Position numbers and translations under genes: made by a program. This document shows, piece by piece, positions 36,532 through 49,000 of a DNA stretch of 64,000 nucleotides (position 1 is its first letter; every line of letters begins with the position of its first letter). Under the pieces are notes generated by a model, which saw nothing but the letters and a program-made list of their open reading frames with translations, was not told where the DNA came from and ran no database searches. The stretch is from Diphasiastrum complanatum (Eukaryota; Streptophyta; Lycopodiopsida; Lycopodiales; Lycopodiaceae), in contig MU831863.1 of NCBI GenBank assembly GCA_029204225.1, forward strand, positions 36,009 through 100,008, given 5' to 3'.

Positions 36532-39500
36532 GTTGTATGTGGAGACGGGGCGTTTCCAGGGCATCCCACATATGAGCAGACTTTGTCAGTTGTGCACTTC
36601 TGGAGAGGTGGAGTCAGAGGATCACTTTCTATTCAGGTGCCCTATCTATTATGAGATCCGAGGACGCTATCACTCTCTTTTCCAAGATTCTCCAGTCACA
36701 CTACGCTCACTCATTTCATATGCAGACCCTCATTGTGTGGCATTGATGTTGCGTGAGATGTTCTTGCTCCATAGAGATACTTGTCAGAGAGATCAGTCTG
36801 GATTACACGGATTTTCTTACTTGTCTCCCAACATCTAATAGTTATGATGCTATTTGAGTAATAGTGGATCACAGAAATGGCAATCTCTATCCCAATAAGA
36901 AGTGATGTAAAAAATGAGTACATTCATGCAATCTGCAAAAAGATCTAATGGATAATACTAGGGATTCTACGATCATGGCATGTGCAAACAAAAGCAGTGA
37001 AAGAGGCTCAAAATGGTAAAGTTGATTGTCTTTGTCTTCGTCCGAACTAGATAGCTTTTGTTTGATAATTCAAGGCATACGAATTATCCACAAGGGATGA
37101 GGATAATAGGTTCATCCAAACAAATCCTACTTTAGGTATCAAAGGACTTTGATCTACAATAAACTATGGGTGGGTGATCAGCCACAAGCTTCTTGATATT
37201 CTATCATTTATGGAACTTAATATTTGAATTCCTACAAGATTTTGTTCTCTTTCTTTGGTCATTAGGACTTCAAAACATTGCATGCAGGATCTCGCATTTC
37301 AGCTCTAGATTGTTACTTGTGGAAAAAGCCTCAAGAAAAGACGAGCAACAAACCATCAAATCTTTAGACCAGACAACATGTGAACTGCACTGCATGGCCT
37401 CAACAAAGGAACTCTACTCCACTCTTGAGTCTTCCACCATTGAGAAGCTCACAATACTTGAAGAAGAAGCTATCGAATAAATGGAGAACCCACCAAAGAC
37501 ATTTTATGCAATACTAGAGTTTCAACGCTCTGTCAAATATTCACATGAATCATAAATGAGCTGGGGTCATTATAGATGGCCAAAATTATAACATACTTAA
37601 GATTTTTTTTCTGGTCCAAACATAATTAATGAGGCCGTAAGGGAATACAACATGATAGGGTTCCATTTGTGAGTAATGTCTACAATCAAAATAACATGCA
37701 TGATGCACTTGACTTCGAGTTACAAGGAGATCTTATTAGACGAGAAGGTCGTTGAGTAACTAGTCGGAATGCCCAGCTTACAAATGACTTCAACTTTACT
37801 AAGCTGAAACGAGTAAACTACAACCAATCAGTAGCTCGATTAGCTCTAATCACCTTTCTGAATGAGCTTATCTAGCAATGCAATACTCTTTGGCCATTGA
37901 ACATGCTTCAAATGCCTAGCAGGCTAGCAGATACAAAGGTCCATATGCACATCTCCAACGTTATAAAATGTAACTTCTCTTAAATAAATGTGATCAAAAA
38001 ATGCATTTTAAATGTAGTTTCAAAACTCACTTGCAAAGCGCACAGCCACTTGCAATGCTTTCCATTGCTTTTACCACCCTTTTACAACGACCTTGTACTC
38101 GATCCTTTGCCATCGATGAGCTGTCTTGAATTTTTGTAAATCGTGTAACCTTCTTGGTAATACAGTGTGCACAGCTCCAATTAGCATCAATAGAATTGTG
38201 CAGCGCCGTACAACCTGTACTAAAAGGAATCATACTTGTACACACTTTATGATATTGAATTGGATTATTAAGTGTGCTAGTAATATGTTTCCTATAGAGA
38301 AAAAGAATATCAGACGGAAATTTTCAAGAAATTAGAATTGCAATTGCACTAGAAGATGTTTATATTCTAACTTAACTTGCTTCAAACTTGGCCATTTGAG
38401 ATACCAATATCCCAAACCTTCCTTCCAGAAGCTCAACCACTTTTTACATTTATTCAATATCCCCAAGTATTTTTCAGACTAAAAGTTTCAAAAAATCAGA
38501 ATTATAATTGCATTAAAATATGTTCAATTTACATGCATGAAACAAGTCATTTGAAAAGCAATTTCAAACCTTACTTCCAGCCTCTCCTTGCTACACCGAA
38601 ACCATCACACAAAACTCAAAGAAATGGAGGACGAGATTGAGAAGCAGAATAACAAAGCTCTTTCTTGGGTGACAATTCTCAAAAAAGGTAGTAAGCCAAG
38701 TGCCCTTATTTCTTCGATTATTTTAGTTACTCTTTCAGAAGAAAACCCTAGGGAGCAGAAAGCACTCAATATTAAAGTAGGACGCATTGCGGATACTCAA
38801 AATACTCTTAAAGAGACAAAAAGTTTCCTTGAAACTACACTTGAGCACCATACTAGAGATCTAGATTCAGCATGGAGAACAAGAAGACATCATGCTACCC
38901 TAATCAACCGTTTTGGATCCCTAGAGAGCCTTCAAGATGCTTTATGTTCTAGAGCCAAGCTATGAGGTTCTCAAATTTATATGAATGATGACCTTATGTA
39001 CATACAGGTTGAGGAGAGGCATAAAGCCTTCCAAGAAGCTAAAGTGACAGGTAGACGTGTTAACTACAAGCATGGTCGAATACGATACATTGACAATACG
39101 TCTAAAGATTCCAAGAAATAGGGAATTGGGGCGCCCTATATTGGGTCCTCATCCACGCCGCCTGTAGATTGGGGTTTGAAATTGTAACAACATACATTTA
39201 TCATCCACTGCTACTGATTTGATTGACTTCATTGGTGAGAGAGATCTAGTACTCTTCATGGAGACTCATGAGAGTCAAGAGAGAGGATTACCTACTTTTC
39301 CAAGTTACAAATGGGACTCAATCTATCAACATGAGATGAGATCCGCCAGTGGTAGAGGTTCGGGTGGGGAGACACTACACCCTATCTTCAAGTTCATCAG
39401 CCATGATGAACATTCACGATATATTTGGTTCCGCATTGATGGACATAGCATTGGTTTAGATAGGAGATCTTTGTTGTAGCTTGTTATGTCCCTCCAGTGT

Positions 39501-39966
39501 CCTCTTCTTTTGTGTAGTGTAGGGCGTTGGTTCACCTTACATTGATCTTTCCACAAATATTATCAAGTATGCAAAACGAGGTTACATCTTTCTCACTGGT
39601 GGCTTTAATGCCAGGATAACTGCACGACAGTCCAATGACTTCTGTTCTAGATGCGGCCTAGGGGTTAACATTGGGAAGACCAAGGTGATGGTCTTCAACA
39701 CTTCCAAGCAATGTTGAGTCGAATCGCGGTTCAATGAAAGAACCGCGATTCAAAAGTCCGGTTGCCCGATTCAAACCGTTTTTTTGAGGTTCGAACCATT
39801 TTCAAAAAAAAACACGTCACCTGCTAGCCCGAACATCCGTCCGCGCGCATTCCCAAAATAAAGATCCGACTCCCGAGAGACCAAATGAGAGAGAGAGAGA
39901 GAGAGTTTGAAAGTTCAAATAGGGAGGGAGGGAGGTGTAGTTATGTGGGTGTGGGTGTGGGTGTGG

Positions 39967-40006
<40 letters not shown>

Positions 40007-43000
40007 AGATTCTTAGAAGAGTGTGTTTGAGAGAGAGGGAGGTAGAGTTAGGTGTGTGTGTGCGTGTGTGCGTGCGTGGAGGGAGAGTAGGCCTTTAGGT
40101 GTGTGTGAGTGAGAAATTAGAATTTAGAAATGTTAAGTTAGAATGTTAGATGTTGATTTGGCGTGTTAGAACTTAGTAATAAGTATTAGTAGCTTAGGTT
40201 AGGTAGTTTCTTGAGATAGAAATTAGAATCTAGATCATACGAGTGAGCACTTGCTGCCGAGTCTTGACTCTTGAGGGGGGGAGAGACTACATACCATGCC
40301 GAGAGAGAAGAATCCCTTGTGGGATCATGTGACAATTGCTTCGAATTATGGCACCTCGGGCACTAAGAGGTGGACTTGTAGGTATTGTGGCAAGGACTAC
40401 ACAAAGTGGCCCCACTACAATAAAGGCAGCACACCTATTGCGCTGCATGTTATGAGATCGCAGGTTGTATGCGTTCACCGGACTCATTGATGATACTTGC
40501 AGCTCCATCTACGACTACCTCAGAGGCTGGTCCTTCGACCACAAGTTAGTGATCGTAATCAATGATTCCTAAGCTGTTATAAATCATGAGTTATTGACAA
40601 TTGTAAGTTGTTGCTAGATGCTAAATAGAAAATATTTGCATTGATGATTGTGTCATAAATTATAATTCATTGCATGTAGTATGTAATTTGACATTACTAC
40701 AATCTACAAACTACTATCACAATTTACCTATCTCCATTGTCGTAGAATCTAGATAGTAACTATTAATTTGTGGCCACTAGCAATTTGCAACAGTTCCAAC
40801 AGACTCTTCCACATCACAAGGTCAGACTCAGAGTCAAACTGATAAAGTGGCATCATTGTCACGAGGCTCTTCTCATGCCCAAAGCCGTACACAACTTAAG
40901 GGCAGGGATGTGTATGTGGCATCCTTCCACAAAAGTAACAAGGAGATAGCCAATGTGTCTATTAGGAGGTGTTTCTACATGTGCAACCTCCCCTTTCACT
41001 TGGCTGCAACCCCTGCATGGAGGGAGACGATGAGACATGTGTCTAGGATTGGTTCAAAGTGGGAGGGACCATCCATGCAGCAGTTGAGAACAACTCAATT
41101 GGTTGCTGAGCGAGACTCCGTGGATAGGGAGCTAGAGCCTATCAGGAGATAATGGGCCATGTAAATCCTGAAAACTACTTTAATGTAATATGTATTGTCA
41201 TTTAAGTTCTAACTTGAAATTCCAAGTTCGAAGTGGCAAGTGCCAAGTTCCAACTTCTATGTCTTACTTTTATATTTTCGGAATGATTGAAATAGTTAAA
41301 TTTATTGACCAATAACGTAAATTGTAAATGCAATTGACAATTGCCATCTGAAATTTGAATTTTGTGGGCAATGGGATCTTTTGAATCTGACTACTTTTTT
41401 TTTTTTCAAATCTTTGGTTGAATAGCAATTTGATTACCAAATAAATACTCGGTATGGGTGCTCTATCATATCAGCTAGTTGGACAGATACCAAGAAGCCA
41501 TACTGTAAATATATTGGTTTCTTCTTGCTTGGGCACGATGCTCCTGAGATCCATCGACACCTCAAAAGCGGGCTTAGTCTTGGATGGCCAGACATTGTTT
41601 AGATATATTGACGAGGCCATTGTTAAGGTCAGGAAAGAAAATGTTGTGCAGATATTGATTCTTGACTTTTAGTTGAGTAGTGAGAAATACAAATGAGTGA
41701 AAACCTTTTACTTAATATTTACTACTTTTCAATGTTGATTCTTGGATCATGGATGATGGATGTCCAATGTTGCATTGTTGTGCTTTGCAGGTTGTCACAG
41801 ACAAGGCAGCAAAATTGTGTTGCCATGGGGAAACTCGTAAATGATTATGGATGAGTTAAAACTACATATATGATTCAAGACTCAAGTAACAAGTTTACAT
41901 TTTGGTAATGTTCAAATTTGGAATGTTTCAATTATCAATGTTGAATGTCGAATGGAATTTGTACTCACGGTAACTCAAGAGTTACTACTTAGAAGCTAGT
42001 ACTTAGTACTTAATATTGTTTACCTGTAAGTTGTCAAAAGTTAGTACTATAATCTATTACCTGTTGATAGTTTAAAGTTAGACAATGCACATTGTATACA
42101 TTGTCATTTTCGTGAAATTCGAATCATTGAACATTTGCTAATTTACTACTAACTAGCCATGTACATGGTACATTGTAAGGAATATGTATGGTGTGACATT
42201 AATGTTTTGAAATAAATAACCCTAAAACCGATTCACAAGCCAATTCATTCCCGATTCAAGCTCTATTCAAACACGGTTCGAAAAGGCGATTCGAAAGTTA
42301 CCATAAAACATTGCTTCCAAGAGCTTTGACAGTCATCCACTGGAGATTATTTCATCCTACACTTAGGCATACTCTTTACTAGTCCTATATTTAGAATCAG
42401 ACGAGCTGCTTCTACTAGGCTTGAAAAGGGTCATGCTTTCCTTACTCAACTAGAGAGATTCTGTTTCCGTACATTTAATTGAGATGTCTCAAACTGATGT
42501 CTCAACTAAGTGTCAGCTCTTTGACATCATTGTTTCCCCTACAGCTCTACATGCAACAATAGCATGGTGCATTGGTCTTACCAGATCGGGGGAAATATTG
42601 ATGCTTATACTTGACCATGGCAATTCATTTGTTGATTACATATGAGGACCCACGCTATGTAGCCTTGATGATACGAGATATGATGTCTCTGGGACGAGAT
42701 TTACCCAAGAGCAACTTTCATTCACTAGCAGATGAGAATCACAAAGTTCTTCACTAGACGCAAGCATAGATCTATAGAGGATACAAAGAAGGATGAGATA
42801 GATATTCCTTTGAGAGAGACGCCAACTTGGAGCAGAGCAAATGATAGACGCAGCAACAACAACAACAACAGAGACACCACAGACCTCCTGCCTAGCCTCG
42901 ACATATAGCTCAACAGCACAAATTCAGAGATGTGGACACCACCATCACATCTATCACATCCCTTTTTAAGAGGGCTGACAAATAACGACGAATAGTGATA

Positions 43001-46000
43001 TATCTAGCATAGTTGCACTACGATTCTGAATCGCGGTCCAGAATCGCGATTTGGATTTTTTCCAGAATCGTTCAAAATCATGTTTTTTTTTTATTATTTT
43101 TGGGCAATATGGGTATCATATGAAAGCTCTAATAAAGAGCATTATTACTGTGTAGTTTGCCGAATGTTTCGGGTACAGGATGGTCCAGTTTAGGTGCATT
43201 AATCCATGTTGGGTTCTGTCAAGGATAAAAAATTCAAAACTAACCTCTAGCCTGTTCGTAACGATCACAGATGATTTCAGTGGGACAAAGACAGAGAACT
43301 GTAGAGAAATTGTACCTCGCATTTTGCTTCAGGGGGCATTGCCCCCCAATCCCCCCTGGACCCCCCCGACGACAGTAGCAAGGGGGGCACTCCCCCCCAC
43401 CTGCACCCCCCCAAGATAAACATGGGGTCCAAATGCACGCCGAGAAGGGCCCAATATTTATGCCCCAAACTGTATGCACATTGCACTCACATCTCCAGTA
43501 AAATGATTGCAAAAGTGATGATCATCCATAGAGTTGATAGTTTGGGCTGTAGAATTAACAATTACTGAGAACCAGAGCAAATAACAACCAAATAGCTACT
43601 GACTTTTATCTGTTTGTGACTTCTGGGAGGCAAAACGTTGGTTTGACCATTGCTCCCCTAAAAAAATTTCAGCCATAAGCTATTTTTCCAATATATATAT
43701 ATATATTAGGAAGCGGACCCTGGACGCGGACGCGTCAGGGGTGCGTCCACATCTGGACGCGTCCGCAATTTTCAAAAAAAAAAAAATTTAAAAAAAAAAT
43801 ACAAGCACTAGCCCACGCTGTCCCACATCCCCAAAGCGAAATAAAAGCAATTTATGACCCCTCCCCCCCCCCTGGAATTAATTATCTGAAGAGTGCGATA
43901 TGCTCTGATACCACTGATGATGATGAGTGAGAAATCAGGATCGCAGTCGCGAAGCTTTCGCGAAGGAACCACGACTCTCTTGCGCTCGGATGGAGTTCAG
44001 ATGCGATCGCTGGACACTGCCAACTGAATCACTCCTACAGTCCTCCAAAGTGTAGTCAAGCACTGCTGATCTACGTTTATAAAATTAATGCAGCATTCAA
44101 CATAGTTTCAACCAAGGGGCGGAATTCAAATGAACAAGAGAAAACTCAGACACACAATTAACAGCAGACGCATTTGCATTTGAGATCAGACACAACGAGA
44201 AAAACATCTATATTGATCATTCTCTGATTTCTTCAAGGACTGCATGCAAATCCACGCAGTGCGTTGGCGTGGGAGGAACGCAGTTCTCTCACGAGCAATC
44301 GTCTCGCTTTACTAGTGGACAGTTGGATCTACAGATCCTAGATAGAATTGTCTTCACATGCAGGCGGACATGTATTCTGTATTTCGTCTTGATTGCTTAC
44401 TTGCATCAGACTACTACATTATACTGTATGTGTACTCTGTTGATCTATATGTCAAGTATCATCCAGTAAGTATAGTTGCTCTATGTAAATCTAAGATTAG
44501 AGTGATTAAGCATATACAACTAATCAGGGAATTACAAGAGTGGCAGATTAGCCACGACCTAAAATGTATCTGCTGACGTCATGCCATCAGATCAGATAAC
44601 TGTACTTCTGGGTACTTGCATGATCTCGCTGGTACTCTTTGGAGCGTGGAGGGCAGGCGAAGGTTTCGTTTCCGTCGTTGGCTTTCGTTTCCATCACAGG
44701 TTCCATTTCCATCGTTGGTTTCGTTTTGGTCGTTTGCCTTCTCTCGTGCTAGACCGCAAAAGATTCTGTTAGAATTACTGGTTAATTGTAGAGGCCAGCC
44801 TGCGTGCTAGAAGGCCTATATCTATTTTTAGTGTAGGTACCTAAGTTAGTACCAATTTTGCTAGAATAGTATAGAAATCTATTTTAACCAAGTTAGCATA
44901 GATTTCTATTGTTAAGACTTCATAATTAGCATTTCAATTGCTATAGTAGTAGAATAGCTTTTGCTTCTCATTGTGGACAGCCTCTATAAGAGTAGATGGG
45001 CGCCCACCTCCATTGTTATCTCAGTTTCCAGCTTATGAAGCATAGCTTCTTGCAGTCTCTCTTCTTCTTCAGCTTGTGGTTGATGTTTTGTGTGAGCACT
45101 AATAAGATTAGTCTACTCCGATTAGAGAATCTCTTTGATTCTAACATGGTATCAGAGCCATCTCGTTAAGATCGGGATCTACGGAAGGAGAAGATCAGCA
45201 CTGCAGGTTTTACTGGTGGAGGTCGCATCTAATGGAGGTGCTATTTGGTGGAGGTTGTATCTGGTGGAGGTCACATCTGGCACAGATAGCTTCTGGAGAG
45301 GCAGATCTGAGGGAGACAACATCCATAGCAGAGGTTTCAGACAGGTCACATCTGGTGAAGGTCACAGCTGGTGCAAGTTTATCTAAGGGCAGTAGTAACT
45401 GAGGGCGGTAGAACCTGAGCAGGCTTTTCCTGAGGGCTATAGAACCTGAGCAGGTTTTTTCTGAGGGCGGTAGAACCTGAGCAGGCTTTTCTTGAGGGCA
45501 GCAGTACCTGGGCAGGTTCTCCTGAGGGCGGCAGATCTGTTGCAGGTCTTGCAGGATACAGCTGGTGCAGGCAGCTTATGAGGGCGGTAGCAACTGGTGA
45601 AGGCAGCATCTGAGCAGAAGAGATCAGACAGGTCTGATCTGAGGCAGCAGCAAACAGGACAGGTCTGATCCGGTGCAACCCGTCAAAAGTTATTGCATTC
45701 TTAGTGGAAAGCTCGTCATTTTTGAACGACAAAAATGGGGAGTCTGAATGAATCCGTTCTTCCTGAGTCAAGCAAGTTAGATGGATCTAACTACAGCTTG
45801 TGAAAGTTCAAACTTCAAATATCCTTCAGGACAAAGATTATTGGGAAATTGTCATGGGACAAAAGGTGATGGCTCATGGTCTCAATGATCAAGATAGAAG
45901 GGCATTTGAGAAACGGGTGCAACGTGCGCATCATATCATCAACTTATCTGTGAAGAATAACGTGATTCCGCTGATTAGGAATGCAATTGGGCCTAAGGAT

Positions 46001-49000
46001 GCATGGGATATCCTTAAGAACACATATGAAACGGTAAGTAAGTCTCGAGCGTTGTTCTTGAACAATAAGCTTCATACCTTGAAAATGGAATCAGAAGAAT
46101 CCATTACGGATTTTATTACCAGGGTGAATGATCTAAGAGATCAGTTGTCTTCTATAGGGGAAATTGTACTTGATAATACTCTAATACAAATTGTTTTGAA
46201 TAGCTTACCATTACAATATCAGAACTTTGTTATGACACTAAGTTTGAGGGAGAGATCGCCGACATTTGATGAGCTCAATGGTTTGCTACTTCAAGAGGAA
46301 TTACGAAGACAAAACCTGATGTCTAGAGAAGATTTCAAGGAATTGGGATTCTTTTCCAAGAATCAAGGTAAGAAGGGCAAGAAGAAAGGAGGCAAGAAGG
46401 ATCAGAAGCAGGAAGGGAAGGACAATACGGAAGAAGGAGATTGTTCCAAATCTAATCCAAAGAGAAATGGCAATTGTAATTTTTGTGGCAAGTATGGTCA
46501 TTTTGCGTTTGAGTGCAGGAAAAAGAAGGCTATCCAGGACAAGAAGAAGCAGTCAGGCAACTTCATTGAAGACGAAGACAAAAGTGAAGCTGTGGGATGC
46601 TATGAGTTATTCTCAGCTTCAACATCAGAAATCTCTGAAGATTGTTGGTATATTGATTCTGGAGCAACGCAACATATGACATCACATCGTGAGTGGTTCA
46701 CACAGTTTGATGACACTGGTGTAAATTCACATGTCAAACTTGGAGACAATTCTTCTTACGATATTAAAGGTAGAGGTACAGTGAGAGTACATTTACCTTC
46801 AGGGAATATAGGAGAAATTAAGAATGTTCTCTATGTTCCAAGCTTAAGAAAGAATTTACTTTCAGTTTCTGCCATAGCTAAACAGAATATGCAGAAGTGT
46901 CTCATCAAAGACAAAAACAAAGGTTACAAAGTTGTGGTCAAAGGACTATTGGAAGGTCGACTTTACAAACTTGATGCAACTACATTGGATCATCAGGTTT
47001 GTGCAGCTTTTGATAGTATGGAGAGCAGGATATGGCATGAAAGCTTTGGACATCTGAACTAAAAAAGCTTACAGGTTCTAAAAGACAATAATATAGTAAT
47101 AGGATAACCTAATATTGTATCTTCAGGAAAAATTTGTGAAGGATGTGTTATGGGCAAGCATCATCGTATGCAGTTTCTCAAGGATGGAGCATATAGAGCC
47201 AAGGAAATCTTGGAGCGTGTTCATACAGACTTATTCGGTCCCATGCAGACTGAGTCTATAGGGGGAGCATCCTACTTCATGATATTTGTGGATGATTTTT
47301 CCAGGAAGGTATGGATATACTTGCGTAAGTATAAGAGTCAAGCTTTTAAGTTCTGTACTCAGTTCAAATCACTTGTTGAGAAGCAGACAGGAAAGCAAAT
47401 CAAGATTCTACGTTCAGATATGGGAGGTGAATTCATATCTACAGAGTTCCAGGAATTCTGCAAAGAACATGGAATCAAGAGACAATTTGCTTCAACTGAT
47501 ACACCACAGCATCATGGAGTAGCCGAGAGAAAGAACAGGTCTATTGTGGAGAGTGCTCGAAGCATGCTACGAGGTAAGAACCTCAAGAATCATTTGTGGG
47601 GCGAAGCAGTTAGTACAGCAAACAGAAGTCCTACAAAAGCTGTTCTAAATCGAGCTCCAGAAGAAGCTTTCATAGGTATAAAACCTAAAGTGGATCATCT
47701 ACGAGTTTTTGGTTGTATAGCATATGCTCATATTCCTAAAGACAATCGTCAAAAACTTGATTCAAAGGCAATCAAGTGTTTATTCCTTGGTTATGATGAG
47801 GAAGAGAAGGCATATTGCCTTTATAATCTTACCGGTAAGAAGGTGATTATGAGCAGGGATGTTGTGTTTGAAGAAAGTGAGTCTTCTATCCTAGAAGATC
47901 ATGAGGAGGACGTATTTTCTCCTTCATCAAAAACTCCTATTATAGATGATGTTCAGGAAGATACAGGTCCATGTGATACAGCTTCTACACAAGTTATACC
48001 AAGGGTGTGTACACAGGTGGATCTTGGTAAACAAAAGGAAAGGTCAAGGGTATTTGAAACATATTCTCCTTCTACATCACCTACGAAGTTGCCAAGATGG
48101 TATTTTGAGACTATAAAAGATAGTCAAATGTTGGATGAGGGAGAATCGAGTCAACAAGGAGCTAAGAGATTGACACAGTCAAGTGGACACTATCATGAAG
48201 ATGGTGAAGAAACGCATTATGCGTTTATGGCTTCAGTGTTGGATTCTGAGGATCCTTTATTTTATGAAGATGGTGCAAAAGAACAAGTTTGGAAAACTGC
48301 TATGGATGAGGAGTTCAGTTCTATCATGAAAAACGAGACATGGGATCTTGTTGAACTTCCAGCAGGTAAGAAACCAATTGGTTGCAAGTGGATTTATAGA
48401 ACCAAGTTTAAGTCTGATGGTTCTATAGATAAGTATAAGGCCAGATTAGTAGCCAAAGGATATGCTCATAGGGAAGGGATTGACTATGAAGATACTTTCG
48501 CACCGGTTGCTAAAATGAATACTTTGAGGAGTGTTTTGGCAATTGCATCTCATTTTGAATGGGATATTCAGCAAATGGATGTCAAGAGTGCTTTCTTGAA
48601 CGGTTACCTTGAAGAAGAGGTTTATCTGGAGCAACCTCAGGGTCATGAGGTTGAAGGCAAAGAGCACTTGGTTTGCAAGTTAAAGAAAGTATTATATGGG
48701 TTGAAACAAGCACCTAGAGCATGGTATACACGTATCAACAATTATTTTTTGAAACAGAATTTTCATAGAAGCATGTCAGAGTCAACGTTTTATATTATGA
48801 AAGATTTGGATGACATAGTCATTATTGTTCTTTATGTAGATGATCTTATTATCACAGGGTCAAATAAGTCACTAATAGAGAAGATAAAGAACAATCTTTC
48901 ACAGGAGTTTGATATGAAAGATTTAGAGAGACTTCAATATTGTTTGGGTATTGAAGTTTGGAGATCAAAGGAAAGTCTTTTCATATCACAAGCAAAGTAT

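Larger units (their letters stand above)
39709..42313 (+). mobile_element. hAT DNA transposon, 2605 bp, with perfect target duplication
   Basis: Ends CAATGTT and AACATTG, the hAT terminal inverted repeat, flanked by an exact 8-bp duplication CTTCCAAG. Subterminal words on the left are GAATCGCGGTTC and GAACCGCGATTC. On the right are GATTC, GGTTCG and GGCGATTCG. It encodes a BED finger and the middle of a transposase (40296-41830). It then passes directly into 3' sequence, so the catalytic C-terminal and dimerisation exons have been deleted. It is non-autonomous and lies inside a LINE in intron 11. Confidence 0.93.

Noticed and set aside
37193-37480. Plus-strand 95-codon open frame in intron 12
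   Set aside because: No recognisable motif; lies between a LINE and exon 12 with no splice or promoter evidence.
43240-43512. Minus-strand frames with Gly/Pro/Cys-rich text
   Set aside because: They come from the G/C-run block and end in non-coding flanks; no motif.
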